Origin: G038396625 sp038396625
GTDB lineage: Bacteria; Bacillota; Clostridia; Peptostreptococcales; Thermotaleaceae
Reading direction: 5' to 3'
Length of the DNA: 64,000 nucleotides
Assembly: GCA_038396625.1 (NCBI GenBank)
Contig: CP121688.1
Location: 868,001-932,000 of the forward strand
Positions 27,241 through 35,170 of this stretch are shown here, one piece after another; the stretch's first letter is position 1; the number at the start of each line of letters is the position of its first letter. The notes beneath the pieces were generated by a model. It saw only the letters and a program-made list of their open reading frames with translations, searched no databases and was not told the origin of the DNA. The translations under genes and the position numbers were made by a program.

Positions 27241-29004
27241 ATGCTGTCAGAGGAATTGAATGATATCATGGAAGAGATATTTCGTGAAGGGTCCATACTA
27301 TCCTTTCTTAATTCTCTCAATAAAGGGATTATTATTATAGACAATCGCAAGATAATTGTTTATACCAATAAAATTGCACAAAAAAACCTTAAAAAAAGCT
27401 TTTCAAGTCTACAAGGAAAGAAAATAGAGAAATTAATTCCTTTTCGAAGGATCGAAGATGTACTAACGGATGGTTTAAGTTTTTACTCGGTAACAGTGCC
27501 CTTAGAGGAGGAGATAAGTTATGTAAATATAAGTCCTATAGAGATCAATAAAAATATTATTGGTGCATTGATTGCCTTTGAACCGCCAGATTGTATAGAA
27601 AACTCTCTTGATACCATAAAACTATGCAATAGTATAAGCAGAGAACTTGAAGCTGTATTTAATTCGGCATATGATGAAATGATCGTAACAGATAACCGTG
27701 GAACTATATTAAGAATAAACGCCTTGTATGAGAAATTATATAATCTTAAGTCAGAAGACTTCATTGGAAAAAATGTTTCTGAACTAGAAAAAAAAGGAGC
27801 CTTTAACCCCTCGGTTATCTTAAAAGTAATAAAAGAAAAGAAGCGAATTTCATTGACACAAGAAACAAATTCTGGAAAAATACTCATTGTTACAGGAACA
27901 CCTGTTTTTGATGAAAAAGGTAGCTTAATTTCTATTGTAAGTATGGCAAAAGATATTACTGAACTACATAAGTTAAAGGCAAAATTAAAAGAAGTAAAGG
28001 AAACAGCACAAAAATATTATTATCAATTGGAATTACTAAAACAAAAAGAAGAATCACAAGCACCTATGATCTATAAAAGCACAGCAATGAAGAAAATAAT
28101 CACTGTTGCAGAAAAAGTATCAAAAGTGAATTCAAATGTATTGATTACAGGAGAGTCAGGGGTAGGAAAAAGCATATTAGCAGAATATATTCATAAAATG
28201 AGTGATAGAAAAGAAGAGAAATTCATTAATATCAACTGTGGAGCAATACCTGAGACATTGTTGGAATCAGAATTTTTTGGTTATGAAAAAGGTGCTTTCA
28301 CAGGTGCAAGAACAGATGGAAAAGTAGGACAACTGGATTTGGCCGATAAAGGGACACTGTTTTTAGATGAGATTAGTGAGTTACCTCTGCATATGCAGGT
28401 GAAATTATTAAAAGTAATTAATGAAAAAAAATATATGCGTGTGGGAGGGACAAAACTCTTAAAGTCAGATTTTCGATTGATTGCTGCCACTAATAAAAAT
28501 CTTGGAAGAATGGTAAAAGAAGGTAGATTTCGAGAAGACTTGTTTTATCGACTCAATGTGATACCTATAGATATTCCACCTTTACGAGAAAGAAAACAGG
28601 ATACTATTATGCTAATCAGCCATTTTTGGGAGAAATTAAATAAAAAATTTGGAACGAACAGGAAAATAAGTGGTGAAGTCTACGATATTCTTACGGATTA
28701 TCATTGGCCGGGGAATGTGAGAGAATTACAAAATTGTATAGAAAGAATCATGGTAACGGTAGACACAGATATGGTTAAGGTAAAAGATTTGCCTGTGTTT
28801 TTCATCGAGCAGTCGATTCAGGAAGCAGAAAAAAAAGGAATCCTTCCCCTGAAGGAAGCCATTGAAGAAACTGAGAGGAGATTGATTCTAAAAGCATACA
28901 AGAAATTAAAGAATACGTATAAGGTAGCAGAAATTCTAGGTGTAAGTCAGGCCACAATTGTAAGAAAACTTAAAAAATATGGAAATGAAAAAAACATACA
29001 CTAG
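27241..29004 (+). CDS. Sigma-54-dependent activator with two PAS-like domains
   Basis: The 587-residue protein starts 8 nt after GGAGGGG. It has an N-terminal sensor region (about 20-120), a second PAS domain (about 130-245), a short coiled coil, then an AAA+ domain (about 265-500) with Walker A GESGVGKS, a canonical GAFTGA loop and Walker B GTLFLDE, and a C-terminal helix-turn-helix (VAEILGVSQATIVRKL). It lies between the 4hbD2 gene and the sucD2-gabT unit, both of which have -24/-12 promoters, so it is the likely regulator of GABA/4-hydroxybutyrate metabolism. The effector is unknown. Confidence 0.9.
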   Translation: MLSEELNDIMEEIFREGSILSFLNSLNKGIIIIDNRKIIVYTNKIAQKNLKKSFSSLQGKKIEKLIPFRRIEDVLTDGLSFYSVTVPLEEEISYVNISPIEINKNIIGALIAFEPPDCIENSLDTIKLCNSISRELEAVFNSAYDEMIVTDNRGTILRINALYEKLYNLKSEDFIGKNVSELEKKGAFNPSVILKVIKEKKRISLTQETNSGKILIVTGTPVFDEKGSLISIVSMAKDITELHKLKAKLKEVKETAQKYYYQLELLKQKEESQAPMIYKSTAMKKIITVAEKVSKVNSNVLITGESGVGKSILAEYIHKMSDRKEEKFININCGAIPETLLESEFFGYEKGAFTGARTDGKVGQLDLADKGTLFLDEISELPLHMQVKLLKVINEKKYMRVGGTKLLKSDFRLIAATNKNLGRMVKEGRFREDLFYRLNVIPIDIPPLRERKQDTIMLISHFWEKLNKKFGTNRKISGEVYDILTDYHWPGNVRELQNCIERIMVTVDTDMVKVKDLPVFFIEQSIQEAEKKGILPLKEAIEETERRLILKAYKKLKNTYKVAEILGVSQATIVRKLKKYGNEKNIH

Positions 29005-29006
29005 TC

Positions 29007-29039
29007 ATTCAATATTGAATTATTAATTCAATATTGAAT
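29007..29039. promoter_or_regulatory. Candidate enhancer: tandem 14-bp palindromes
   Basis: Two copies of the perfect palindrome ATTCAATATTGAAT (29007-29020 and 29026-29039) separated by 5 bp. They lie about 115 bp upstream of the -24 element at 29157, a normal distance for a sigma-54 activator site. Confidence 0.55.
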
Positions 29040-29083
29040 CCAATGAAAACCTTTAAAAAACTTGATAGTATCAATAAAATTCA

Positions 29084-29118
29084 AATATTAATCCTTTTGT
29101 AAGGATTAATATTTTTTT
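29084..29118 (+). terminator. Terminator of the activator gene
   Basis: 13-bp stem AATATTAATCCTT/AAGGATTAATATT, 4-nt loop, seven Ts. It lies between the candidate enhancer and the sigma-54 promoter. Confidence 0.85.
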
Positions 29119-29155
29119 GCTTTGTATGAAGCTTTGGAAAATAAGACTTGCATAA

Positions 29156-29171
29156 TGGTACAGATCTTGCT
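29156..29171 (+). promoter_or_regulatory. Sigma-54 (-24/-12) promoter for sucD2-gabT
   Basis: TGGTACAGATCTTGCT; GG (29157-29158) and GC (29169-29170) are 10 bp apart. One mismatch in the -24 box. It leaves a leader of about 355 nt before sucD2. Confidence 0.65.
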
Positions 29172-29312
29172 TTATATAAGTTCAGAACAAAATGAAGCGT
29201 AGCCAGAGATGAATAGTATAGTGAATATTGACAGCCTGTTTGCATTCACATGAAGAGCAAATGCGACATCTGTGATGATCATGCTATTTTGATTAGGAAG
29301 GAGAAAACACAA

Positions 29313-29396
29313 ATGTTTAAATATGATACAAAATTTGAAAAAAATTTGCATGTCTTTATTGTTTTCAAAAATATCTTGGTAAGTATATGGCGTTGA
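29313..29396 (+). CDS. Possible 27-residue leader peptide
   Basis: A short frame beginning MFKYDTKFEK with a strong AGGAAGGAG ribosome site 9 nt upstream, inside the long sucD2 leader. Its stop overlaps the ATG of a second small frame (TGATG), the arrangement used for translational coupling. No homologue recognised. Confidence 0.3.
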   Translation: MFKYDTKFEKNLHVFIVFKNILVSIWR

Positions 29397-29521
29397 TGAG
29401 AAATAAAGTAGATATTTTTTATATGCAATGTGAGCAATGTAAGAAAGCTTTTCAAATAAACATTTGCGCCAATCTTTTTTCAAAATCTGGAGAGCTAAAA
29501 TTTTTAAATATGTTTTTATAA
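29396..29521 (+). CDS. Possible 41-residue CxxC small protein
   Basis: Its ATG overlaps the stop of the preceding 27-residue frame. It contains a CxxC pair (MQCEQCKK) reminiscent of a zinc knuckle. It ends 17 bp before sucD2. It has no ribosome site of its own. It could be a coupled small protein or the remnant of a broken gene. Confidence 0.25.
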   Translation: MRNKVDIFYMQCEQCKKAFQINICANLFSKSGELKFLNMFL

Positions 29522-29538
29522 TAAAGGAGGAATGTTTT

Positions 29539-30903
29539 ATGGAAACAAAGGAATTTATTAATGAATTGATCGCAAAAGCAAAAACTGCCCAAAGAGAGTT
29601 TGAAAAGTTCAATCAGCAGCAGGTTGATGCTGTGGTAAAAGCCATTGGAAAAGTAGTATATGACAATGCAGAAGAACTTGCAAGGATGGCCGTAGATGAG
29701 ACGGGGATGGGTGTTTATGAAGACAAGGTAGCTAAGAACAAAGGGAAAGCAAAGGTGATTTGGAACGACCTAAAGGATAAAAAATCCGTAGGTATTATTG
29801 AGAAAGATGAGAAAACAGGTATTGTAAAAATTGCCAAACCGATAGGGGTTGTGGCATCGGTTACGCCAACGACCAATCCCATTGTTACCCCTATGAGCAA
29901 TGCCATGTTTGCATTGAAAGGAAGAAATGCAATTATTATTGCACCTCATCCAAGAGCAAAGAAATGTAGTGCATACACGGTGACCTTGATGAATCAGGCA
30001 ATCGAACAATACAACGTTCCAGATAATTTAATTCAAATTATTGAGGAGCCTTCTGTAGCATTGACCATTGAATTAATGAAGACAGCTGATGTAGTGGTAG
30101 CTACTGGAGGTGCAGGAATGGTGAAATCTGCCTATAGTAGTAGCAAGCCTGCATACGGTGTGGGACCAGGAAATGTACAGTGTATTATTGATAGAGATGT
30201 AGATTATGAAGAAGTAGTGCCCAAAATTATCGCTGGAAGAATTTTTGATAATGGGATTATATGTTCTGGTGAACAAACAGTGATTGCTCCTGAAGAAGAC
30301 TATGATAATATCATGGCGGAATTTAGAAAAAATGGTGCGTATATTGTAGAGCGTGCAGAGGAAAAGGAAGCCTTAAGAAAAGTACTGTTTATAAATGGCG
30401 TGATCAATAAAGATGTAGTAGGGCAATCTCCTCAAAAAATTGCTGAACTTGCAGGGATTCAAATACCAGAGCATACAAAGGTAATTCTTGCAGAAGCAGA
30501 CGGTGTTGGAGGGGAAGATGTATTTTGCAAAGAGAAAATGTGCCCTGTGATGGCCACCTTTAAGTACAAGGATTTTCCTGAAGCAGTGAAGATTGCACAA
30601 ATAAATTTAGATTTGGAAGGAAAAGGACATAGTGCAGCACTTCATTCAAATCGTCATGAAAATATTGAATATGCAGGAGATATGCTTACTATAAGTAGAC
30701 TGGTTGTCAATCAATCATGCTCAACAGGTGCCGGTGGAAGTTTCTATAATGGATTTGCTCCTACTACCACCCTTGGATGTGGAACATGGGGTAATAATGT
30801 TATTTCCGAAAACTTTACCTATAAGCATATGATCAATGTATCTCGCATCGGTTATTTTATGAAAGACGCGGTAGTGCCTAATGATGAAGAACTATGGGGA
30901 TAG
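29539..30903 (+). CDS. sucD: CoA-acylating aldehyde dehydrogenase, SucD-like (copy 2)
   Basis: The start at 29539 follows AAAGGAGG; a longer in-frame start has no ribosome site. The 454-residue protein is colinear with copy 1, with Cys242 in DNGIICSGEQ, CKEKMCPV and TTTLGCGTWG. It is the first gene of a unit with gabT, 53 bp apart. The pairing suggests that succinate semialdehyde made by GabT is exchanged with succinyl-CoA by this enzyme. Use with other aldehydes cannot be excluded. Confidence 0.88.
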   Translation: METKEFINELIAKAKTAQREFEKFNQQQVDAVVKAIGKVVYDNAEELARMAVDETGMGVYEDKVAKNKGKAKVIWNDLKDKKSVGIIEKDEKTGIVKIAKPIGVVASVTPTTNPIVTPMSNAMFALKGRNAIIIAPHPRAKKCSAYTVTLMNQAIEQYNVPDNLIQIIEEPSVALTIELMKTADVVVATGGAGMVKSAYSSSKPAYGVGPGNVQCIIDRDVDYEEVVPKIIAGRIFDNGIICSGEQTVIAPEEDYDNIMAEFRKNGAYIVERAEEKEALRKVLFINGVINKDVVGQSPQKIAELAGIQIPEHTKVILAEADGVGGEDVFCKEKMCPVMATFKYKDFPEAVKIAQINLDLEGKGHSAALHSNRHENIEYAGDMLTISRLVVNQSCSTGAGGSFYNGFAPTTTLGCGTWGNNVISENFTYKHMINVSRIGYFMKDAVVPNDEELWG

Positions 30904-30956
30904 GATAGTCCAATCCTTACTGAAAAATTTAGATATAAAAAAGGGAGGAACAATAA

Positions 30957-32309
30957 ATGGCTGAATTAAACAGACCTAAAATTATCACAGAAATACCAGG
31001 ACCTAAGTCTCAAGAATTATTGAAAATAAGAGAAAAAAATGTACCTACAGGCGTATCTGGTACCGTACCTGTATTTATAAAACGAGGAGAAGGAGCACTA
31101 TTTGAAGATATAGATGGGAACGTATTTATAGACTTTGCAGGAGGCATAGGAGTACTCAATATTGGCTACAGCCATCCAGAGGTAGTAGAAGCGGTAAAAA
31201 TGCAGAGTGATAAGTTTTTCCATACCAGTATTAATGTGGTGCTTTATGAGCAATATATACGATTGGCAGAAAAGCTCAATAACATGATTCCAGGAAGTTT
31301 TGAAAAGAAAACGATGTTTGTAAACAGTGGAGCGGAGGCTGTGGAAAATGCCATTAAGATTGCGCGTAAGTACACCAAGCGTACAGAAGTGATTGCATTT
31401 ACTGGCGCATTTCATGGTAGAACTTTGTTGACCATGACGCTGACAAGCAAAATCAAGCCTTATAAACTTGGATTTGGACCCTTTGCACCGGGAATACATC
31501 GTGTTGAATTTCCATATGTGTATCGCCGTCCTGAGGGCGTTTCTGAAGAAGAAGCTGTAAACTACTATGTGCACAAGCTTGAAAACTTTTTCTTAGAAAA
31601 TGTGGCACCAGAGAATGTGGCTGCCATTATCCTAGAGCCTATTCAAGGAGAAGGAGGATTCATTATTCCACCAGATACTTACGTCAAAGAATTAAGACAT
31701 ATTTGTGATAAATATGGTATTTTACTAATTGCAGACGAAGTACAAAGTGGATTTTGCAGAACGGGTAAGATGTTTGCTACAAATTATTGGGAAGAATTTG
31801 GTGTGTGTGCAGATATTGTAACCAGTGCAAAGTCTATCGCGGGGGGCTTACCCCTCAGTGCAGTAACAGCTAGAGCGGAAGTTATCGATGCTGCTCAAGT
31901 AGGAGGTATAGGCGGGACCTATTGCGGTAATCCTTTAGCTGTCACGGCAGCATTAAAGGTTATAGAAATTATGGAGAGAGACAATTATGCTAAAAAGGCA
32001 AATCATATTGCCCAAATTGCCATGAAAAGATTTCATGATATGAAAGAAGAATACCAAATCATAGGTGATGTAAGAGGAAAAGGTGCAATGATGGCAATAG
32101 AATTAGTAAAAGATAGAAAGACAAAGGAGCCAGCTAAAGAAGAAACCAATCAAATTATTCAAGAATGTTGGAAAAATGGTTTAGTTATTTTATCTGCAGG
32201 TGTTCGAGGAAATAATATTCGCTTTTTGATGCCATTAGTTATTACAGATGAGCAATTAAATATGGGTTTGGATATTTTAGAAAAAGCTATAAGAAAAGTG
32301 GCAAGATAA
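30957..32309 (+). CDS. gabT: 4-aminobutyrate aminotransferase
   Basis: A 450-residue class III aminotransferase. Family motifs: NSGAEAVENAIKIAR (about residues 122-136), FHGRT, EPIQGEGG (about 227-234), DEVQSGFCRTG, and the PLP lysine in TSAKSIAGG (about K292). GGGAGG precedes the ATG. It converts GABA and 2-oxoglutarate to succinate semialdehyde and glutamate, feeding the 4HbD and SucD enzymes encoded around it. Relatives with 5-aminovalerate or other omega-amino acids as substrates exist, so specificity is inferred from context. Confidence 0.88.
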   Translation: MAELNRPKIITEIPGPKSQELLKIREKNVPTGVSGTVPVFIKRGEGALFEDIDGNVFIDFAGGIGVLNIGYSHPEVVEAVKMQSDKFFHTSINVVLYEQYIRLAEKLNNMIPGSFEKKTMFVNSGAEAVENAIKIARKYTKRTEVIAFTGAFHGRTLLTMTLTSKIKPYKLGFGPFAPGIHRVEFPYVYRRPEGVSEEEAVNYYVHKLENFFLENVAPENVAAIILEPIQGEGGFIIPPDTYVKELRHICDKYGILLIADEVQSGFCRTGKMFATNYWEEFGVCADIVTSAKSIAGGLPLSAVTARAEVIDAAQVGGIGGTYCGNPLAVTAALKVIEIMERDNYAKKANHIAQIAMKRFHDMKEEYQIIGDVRGKGAMMAIELVKDRKTKEPAKEETNQIIQECWKNGLVILSAGVRGNNIRFLMPLVITDEQLNMGLDILEKAIRKVAR

Positions 32310-32327
32310 ATAACAAATTTTGTAAGG

Positions 32328-32362
32328 ATGAGCAATATGGTAGAAAATATCGTATTGCTCAT
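32328..32362 (+). other. Hairpin downstream of gabT
   Basis: 10-bp stem ATGAGCAATA/TATTGCTCAT with a 15-nt loop and no T-run, 19 nt after the gabT stop. It may be a weak terminator or a 3'-end stabiliser. Confidence 0.5.
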
Positions 32363-32606
32363 TGCTATAAGTATAGGATGAAACGATATTTCATAAAAAA
32401 ACATATAAAATAAGATAGTTTCTAAAGGAAATATAAAAAATCTATCGAATAAAATAATAAAATTTAGAATAATTAAAATGTTTTAAATTAGACTGTTGAT
32501 ACAGAACCGTAAAATAATTACTCCGATCCAAATAAGCCTATTATAAAGGTTTAGAGGACGTTAGGGTGTAAAAAGTAATTTTTGTGCCTGCCATTGTGCA
32601 AAGGAG

Positions 32607-32657
32607 TTCATCGGTATTTGTGGTGATTTGTGCCCATAAATACCGATGAGCTTTTTT
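32607..32657 (+). terminator. Strong terminator upstream of the third sigma-54 activator
   Basis: 16-17-bp stem (arms containing CATCGGTATTT and AAATACCGATG) followed by TTTTTT, ending 38 bp before the activator start. The remaining 32363-32606 is AT-rich with no recognised feature, so this is either a late terminator for gabT or an attenuator in the activator leader. Confidence 0.8.
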
Positions 32658-32694
32658 AAATGGTTTGCAAGTTTAGAAAAAGGGGTGAGAATAT

Positions 32695-34494
32695 ATGACA
32701 CTTTTAAAAAACATTGCTCAAACAGTGCAACAAGTAGCTGAGGCTATTTCCTATGCTATTGGCATTGAAGTAGAAATCGTAGATAAAGAATTAACTGTTA
32801 TTGGGGGAACAGGATTATATGCAGAGAAATTAGGACAGAAAGAAGAGTTTGGAGAATTGGAAGGTAATTTTCTTTATGCAAGGGTTTTACGTACAGGACA
32901 AACCGCAGTAGTAGAAGAAGCCCAAAAGGATTTACTCTATGACCATTTAGCCGTAGATGGAGAAACAAAGGAGTTAGCGGAGATATGTACTCCGATTAAA
33001 GTAGGGCAAAAAATTATTGGAATTATAGGCTTAGTAGCTTTTGAGAAAAAACAACAAATACATCTTATACAAAAGCAGGAAAGTATGGTGTCATTTGTGG
33101 AAAGAATGGCAGATCTCTTAGCTGCCAAAGCAACACAAAACCAATTCTTACGACAAGTGGAAAAAACAAAAAATGAAATGATTACCATTCTAGAAACCAT
33201 ACATGAGGGGATGCTTGCTGTGAATGGGCAGGGATATGTTACTTGCTGCAATGCCATTGCTAAAAATCTCCTAAAGCGTTCCAGGACAGAAATTATAGGA
33301 AAACATCTATCTATTGTCATGCCAAACACCCTTGCCTTAGAAATTATGAAAACAGGTAAAGGCTATACAGAAGAAGAAGAGATTATTAAATTTGAAAACA
33401 AAAGCTATCGATTTATTGTTACTGCAAAGCCAATACAAGAAGAAGAAAAGACGAGTGGTATAGTTATTTCTTTCCGAGATGTTGCAGAAGCAGAAAAACT
33501 AGCGTATAACATCAATCAGAGAAAAATCAAGTATACCTTTGATGATATTATTGGAGAGAGTGACAGAATTACAAAAGTAAAGAATCAAGCCTTACAAGTA
33601 GCAAGAGGAAGCTCTACTGTTTTAATTACAGGAGAAAGTGGAACAGGGAAAGAACTATTTGCTAGAGCTGTACATTATGCTAGTGTAAGACAAAATGGTC
33701 CTTTTATTTCCGTTAACTGTGGGGCTATTCCAGACACCCTATTAGAAAGTGAACTTTTTGGTTATGAAAATGGAGCTTTTACCGGAGCAAAAAATAAAGG
33801 CAAAGTAGGGAAATTTGAATTAGCAGATGGAGGCACGATTTTTTTAGATGAAGTAGGAGATTTACCCTTGCATTTGCAGGTGAAACTACTACATGTTTTG
33901 CAAAATAGATGTTTTGAGAGGATTGGAGGGAATAAAACTATTTTTGTAGATGTAAGAGTGATTGCAGCGACCAATAAAAATTTAGAAGAAATGATTGCAC
34001 AGAATCATTATCGAGAAGACTTGTATTACCGTTTAAGTGTAATTCCCTTAAAAATACCTAGTCTTAGAGAAAGACCAGAGGATATACCTCTTTTGATGAC
34101 TCACTTTCTTAAAAAATATAATGATTTTATGGAAAAAGATATTGAAGGGTTTTCTGAAAGGGTTAAGGAAATCTATCGTATATATGATTGGCCTGGGAAT
34201 GTTCGAGAACTTGAAAATGCAGTGGAATATGGGGTAAACATGACCTTTACAAATGAGATTCAAATAGAAGCAGTCCCTCCTCGGGTGAGAAAATCCGATA
34301 ATAATTTAGATATGAATATCCCGAATATTTCGTTGCAGGAACAAGTGAAAGAATTTGAAAAAGAAATACTCATCAAGAAAATTGCAAAGTATGGAGATTC
34401 AAAAGATGGAAAGTTAGCTATTTCCAAAGAACTAAATATAAGTAGAGCTACATTATATAGAAAATTAGCAGAATATAGAATATCTCGATCTTGA
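32695..34494 (+). CDS. Sigma-54-dependent activator (sensor-PAS-AAA+-Fis)
   Basis: 599 residues after AAAAGGGGTG. The N-terminal about 150 residues form a GAF-like ligand-sensing region of the type seen in clostridial amino-acid activators. A PAS domain (about 155-265) and AAA+ domain (about 280-510; Walker A GESGTGKE, canonical GAFTGA, Walker B GTIFLDE) follow, then a Fis-type helix-turn-helix (LAISKELNISRATLYRKL). It sits directly upstream of a sigma-54 promoter driving the ferredoxin-AOR-MoaD operon and near the PatA promoter, which it probably controls. Confidence 0.9.
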   Translation: MTLLKNIAQTVQQVAEAISYAIGIEVEIVDKELTVIGGTGLYAEKLGQKEEFGELEGNFLYARVLRTGQTAVVEEAQKDLLYDHLAVDGETKELAEICTPIKVGQKIIGIIGLVAFEKKQQIHLIQKQESMVSFVERMADLLAAKATQNQFLRQVEKTKNEMITILETIHEGMLAVNGQGYVTCCNAIAKNLLKRSRTEIIGKHLSIVMPNTLALEIMKTGKGYTEEEEIIKFENKSYRFIVTAKPIQEEEKTSGIVISFRDVAEAEKLAYNINQRKIKYTFDDIIGESDRITKVKNQALQVARGSSTVLITGESGTGKELFARAVHYASVRQNGPFISVNCGAIPDTLLESELFGYENGAFTGAKNKGKVGKFELADGGTIFLDEVGDLPLHLQVKLLHVLQNRCFERIGGNKTIFVDVRVIAATNKNLEEMIAQNHYREDLYYRLSVIPLKIPSLRERPEDIPLLMTHFLKKYNDFMEKDIEGFSERVKEIYRIYDWPGNVRELENAVEYGVNMTFTNEIQIEAVPPRVRKSDNNLDMNIPNISLQEQVKEFEKEILIKKIAKYGDSKDGKLAISKELNISRATLYRKLAEYRISRS

Positions 34495-34515
34495 GAATAT
34501 ATACCTAAAAATCTC

Positions 34516-34531
34516 AAATATGAGATGAGGG
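34516..34531. promoter_or_regulatory. Candidate enhancer for the AOR promoter
   Basis: Imperfect palindrome ATCTCA-AATA-TGAGAT with an extra ATGAGAT-like half-site near 34587. It is about 110 bp upstream of the -24 element at 34644. Confidence 0.35.
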
Positions 34532-34642
34532 AAAACCTGTATAAAACCACAAAAATTCCTTCCAAATAAATTTTCTTTATCAGAAATGAGATTTTTTATA
34601 TTATGAATTGAGCAAAATAGCCATTATGGCAGTTACTGAACT

Positions 34643-34658
34643 TGGCATAAATCTTGCG
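34643..34658 (+). promoter_or_regulatory. Sigma-54 (-24/-12) promoter for ferredoxin-AOR-MoaD
   Basis: TGGCATAAATCTTGCG with GG (34644-34645) and GC (34656-34657) exactly 10 bp apart, about 100 bp before the ferredoxin start. Confidence 0.8.
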
Positions 34659-34756
34659 ATGATTTATGAATAGAAATATCCATAGAGGAATCTATTTGAT
34701 ATGCACAAGCGTTTAAATGATAGCAGTGATAAAGAAATTAGGATAGGAGGAAGATT

Positions 34757-35170
34757 ATGGGGTTAAAGTTTAATAAGGAAAAATGTATCGGTTGTAAATT
34801 ATGTCAGCAAGCGTGCTCAGGTGCCCATGAAAACCTATTTAATCCACTATTGGCTAGATTAAATGTTGAATCCTATTATGAAGATGGAGACTTAAAAATT
34901 GATGCGAAAGTATGCACGCTTTGTGGAGAATGTGTAGAAAGTTGTCCATTCTCAGCACTTACTATGAAAGACGGTAGATTGCATTTAGATGAAGATCTAT
35001 GTAAAAACTGTGGAATCTGCAGGAAAAAATGTCCAGAAGGTGTTATCGTTCAAAAAGACACCTGTATCGGTATATGTGACCTTTGTAGCGGCTCACCTTG
35101 GTGTGTAGCATATTGCCCCCATGGAGCCCTTGTATATGAAGAAGGTCTTGTATGTGAGGAGGCGATATAA
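34757..35170 (+). CDS. Polyferredoxin, electron-transfer partner of AOR
   Basis: This 137-residue protein has four Cys clusters: CIGCKLCQQAC (about 10-20), CTLCGECVESC (about 53-63), CKNCGICRKKC and CIGICDLCSGSPWCVAYC, enough for four [4Fe-4S] centres. AGGAGGAAG precedes the ATG. Its stop codon directly abuts the AOR start, so the two are translationally linked. This HycB/CooF-like type commonly accompanies bacterial aldehyde:ferredoxin oxidoreductases and carries their electrons to ferredoxin or NAD. Cytoplasmic; no signal peptide. Confidence 0.9.
   Translation: MGLKFNKEKCIGCKLCQQACSGAHENLFNPLLARLNVESYYEDGDLKIDAKVCTLCGECVESCPFSALTMKDGRLHLDEDLCKNCGICRKKCPEGVIVQKDTCIGICDLCSGSPWCVAYCPHGALVYEEGLVCEEAI

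Noticed and set aside
29134..29153. Second sigma-54-like sequence (TTTGGAAAATAAGACTTGCA) before sucD2
   Set aside because: GG-GC spacing is 12 bp; the correctly spaced site at 29156 overlaps the region and is preferred.
29172..29612. 146-residue minus-strand frame over the sucD2 leader
   Set aside because: Low-complexity, overlaps sucD2 and its promoter, and has no recognisable domain.
31098..31574. 158-residue frame antisense to gabT
   Set aside because: Shadow of a well-supported gene.
34757..35170. Polyferredoxin as a stand-alone iron-sulfur subunit of another complex
   Set aside because: Direct abutment to AOR and the shared promoter make it the AOR partner.
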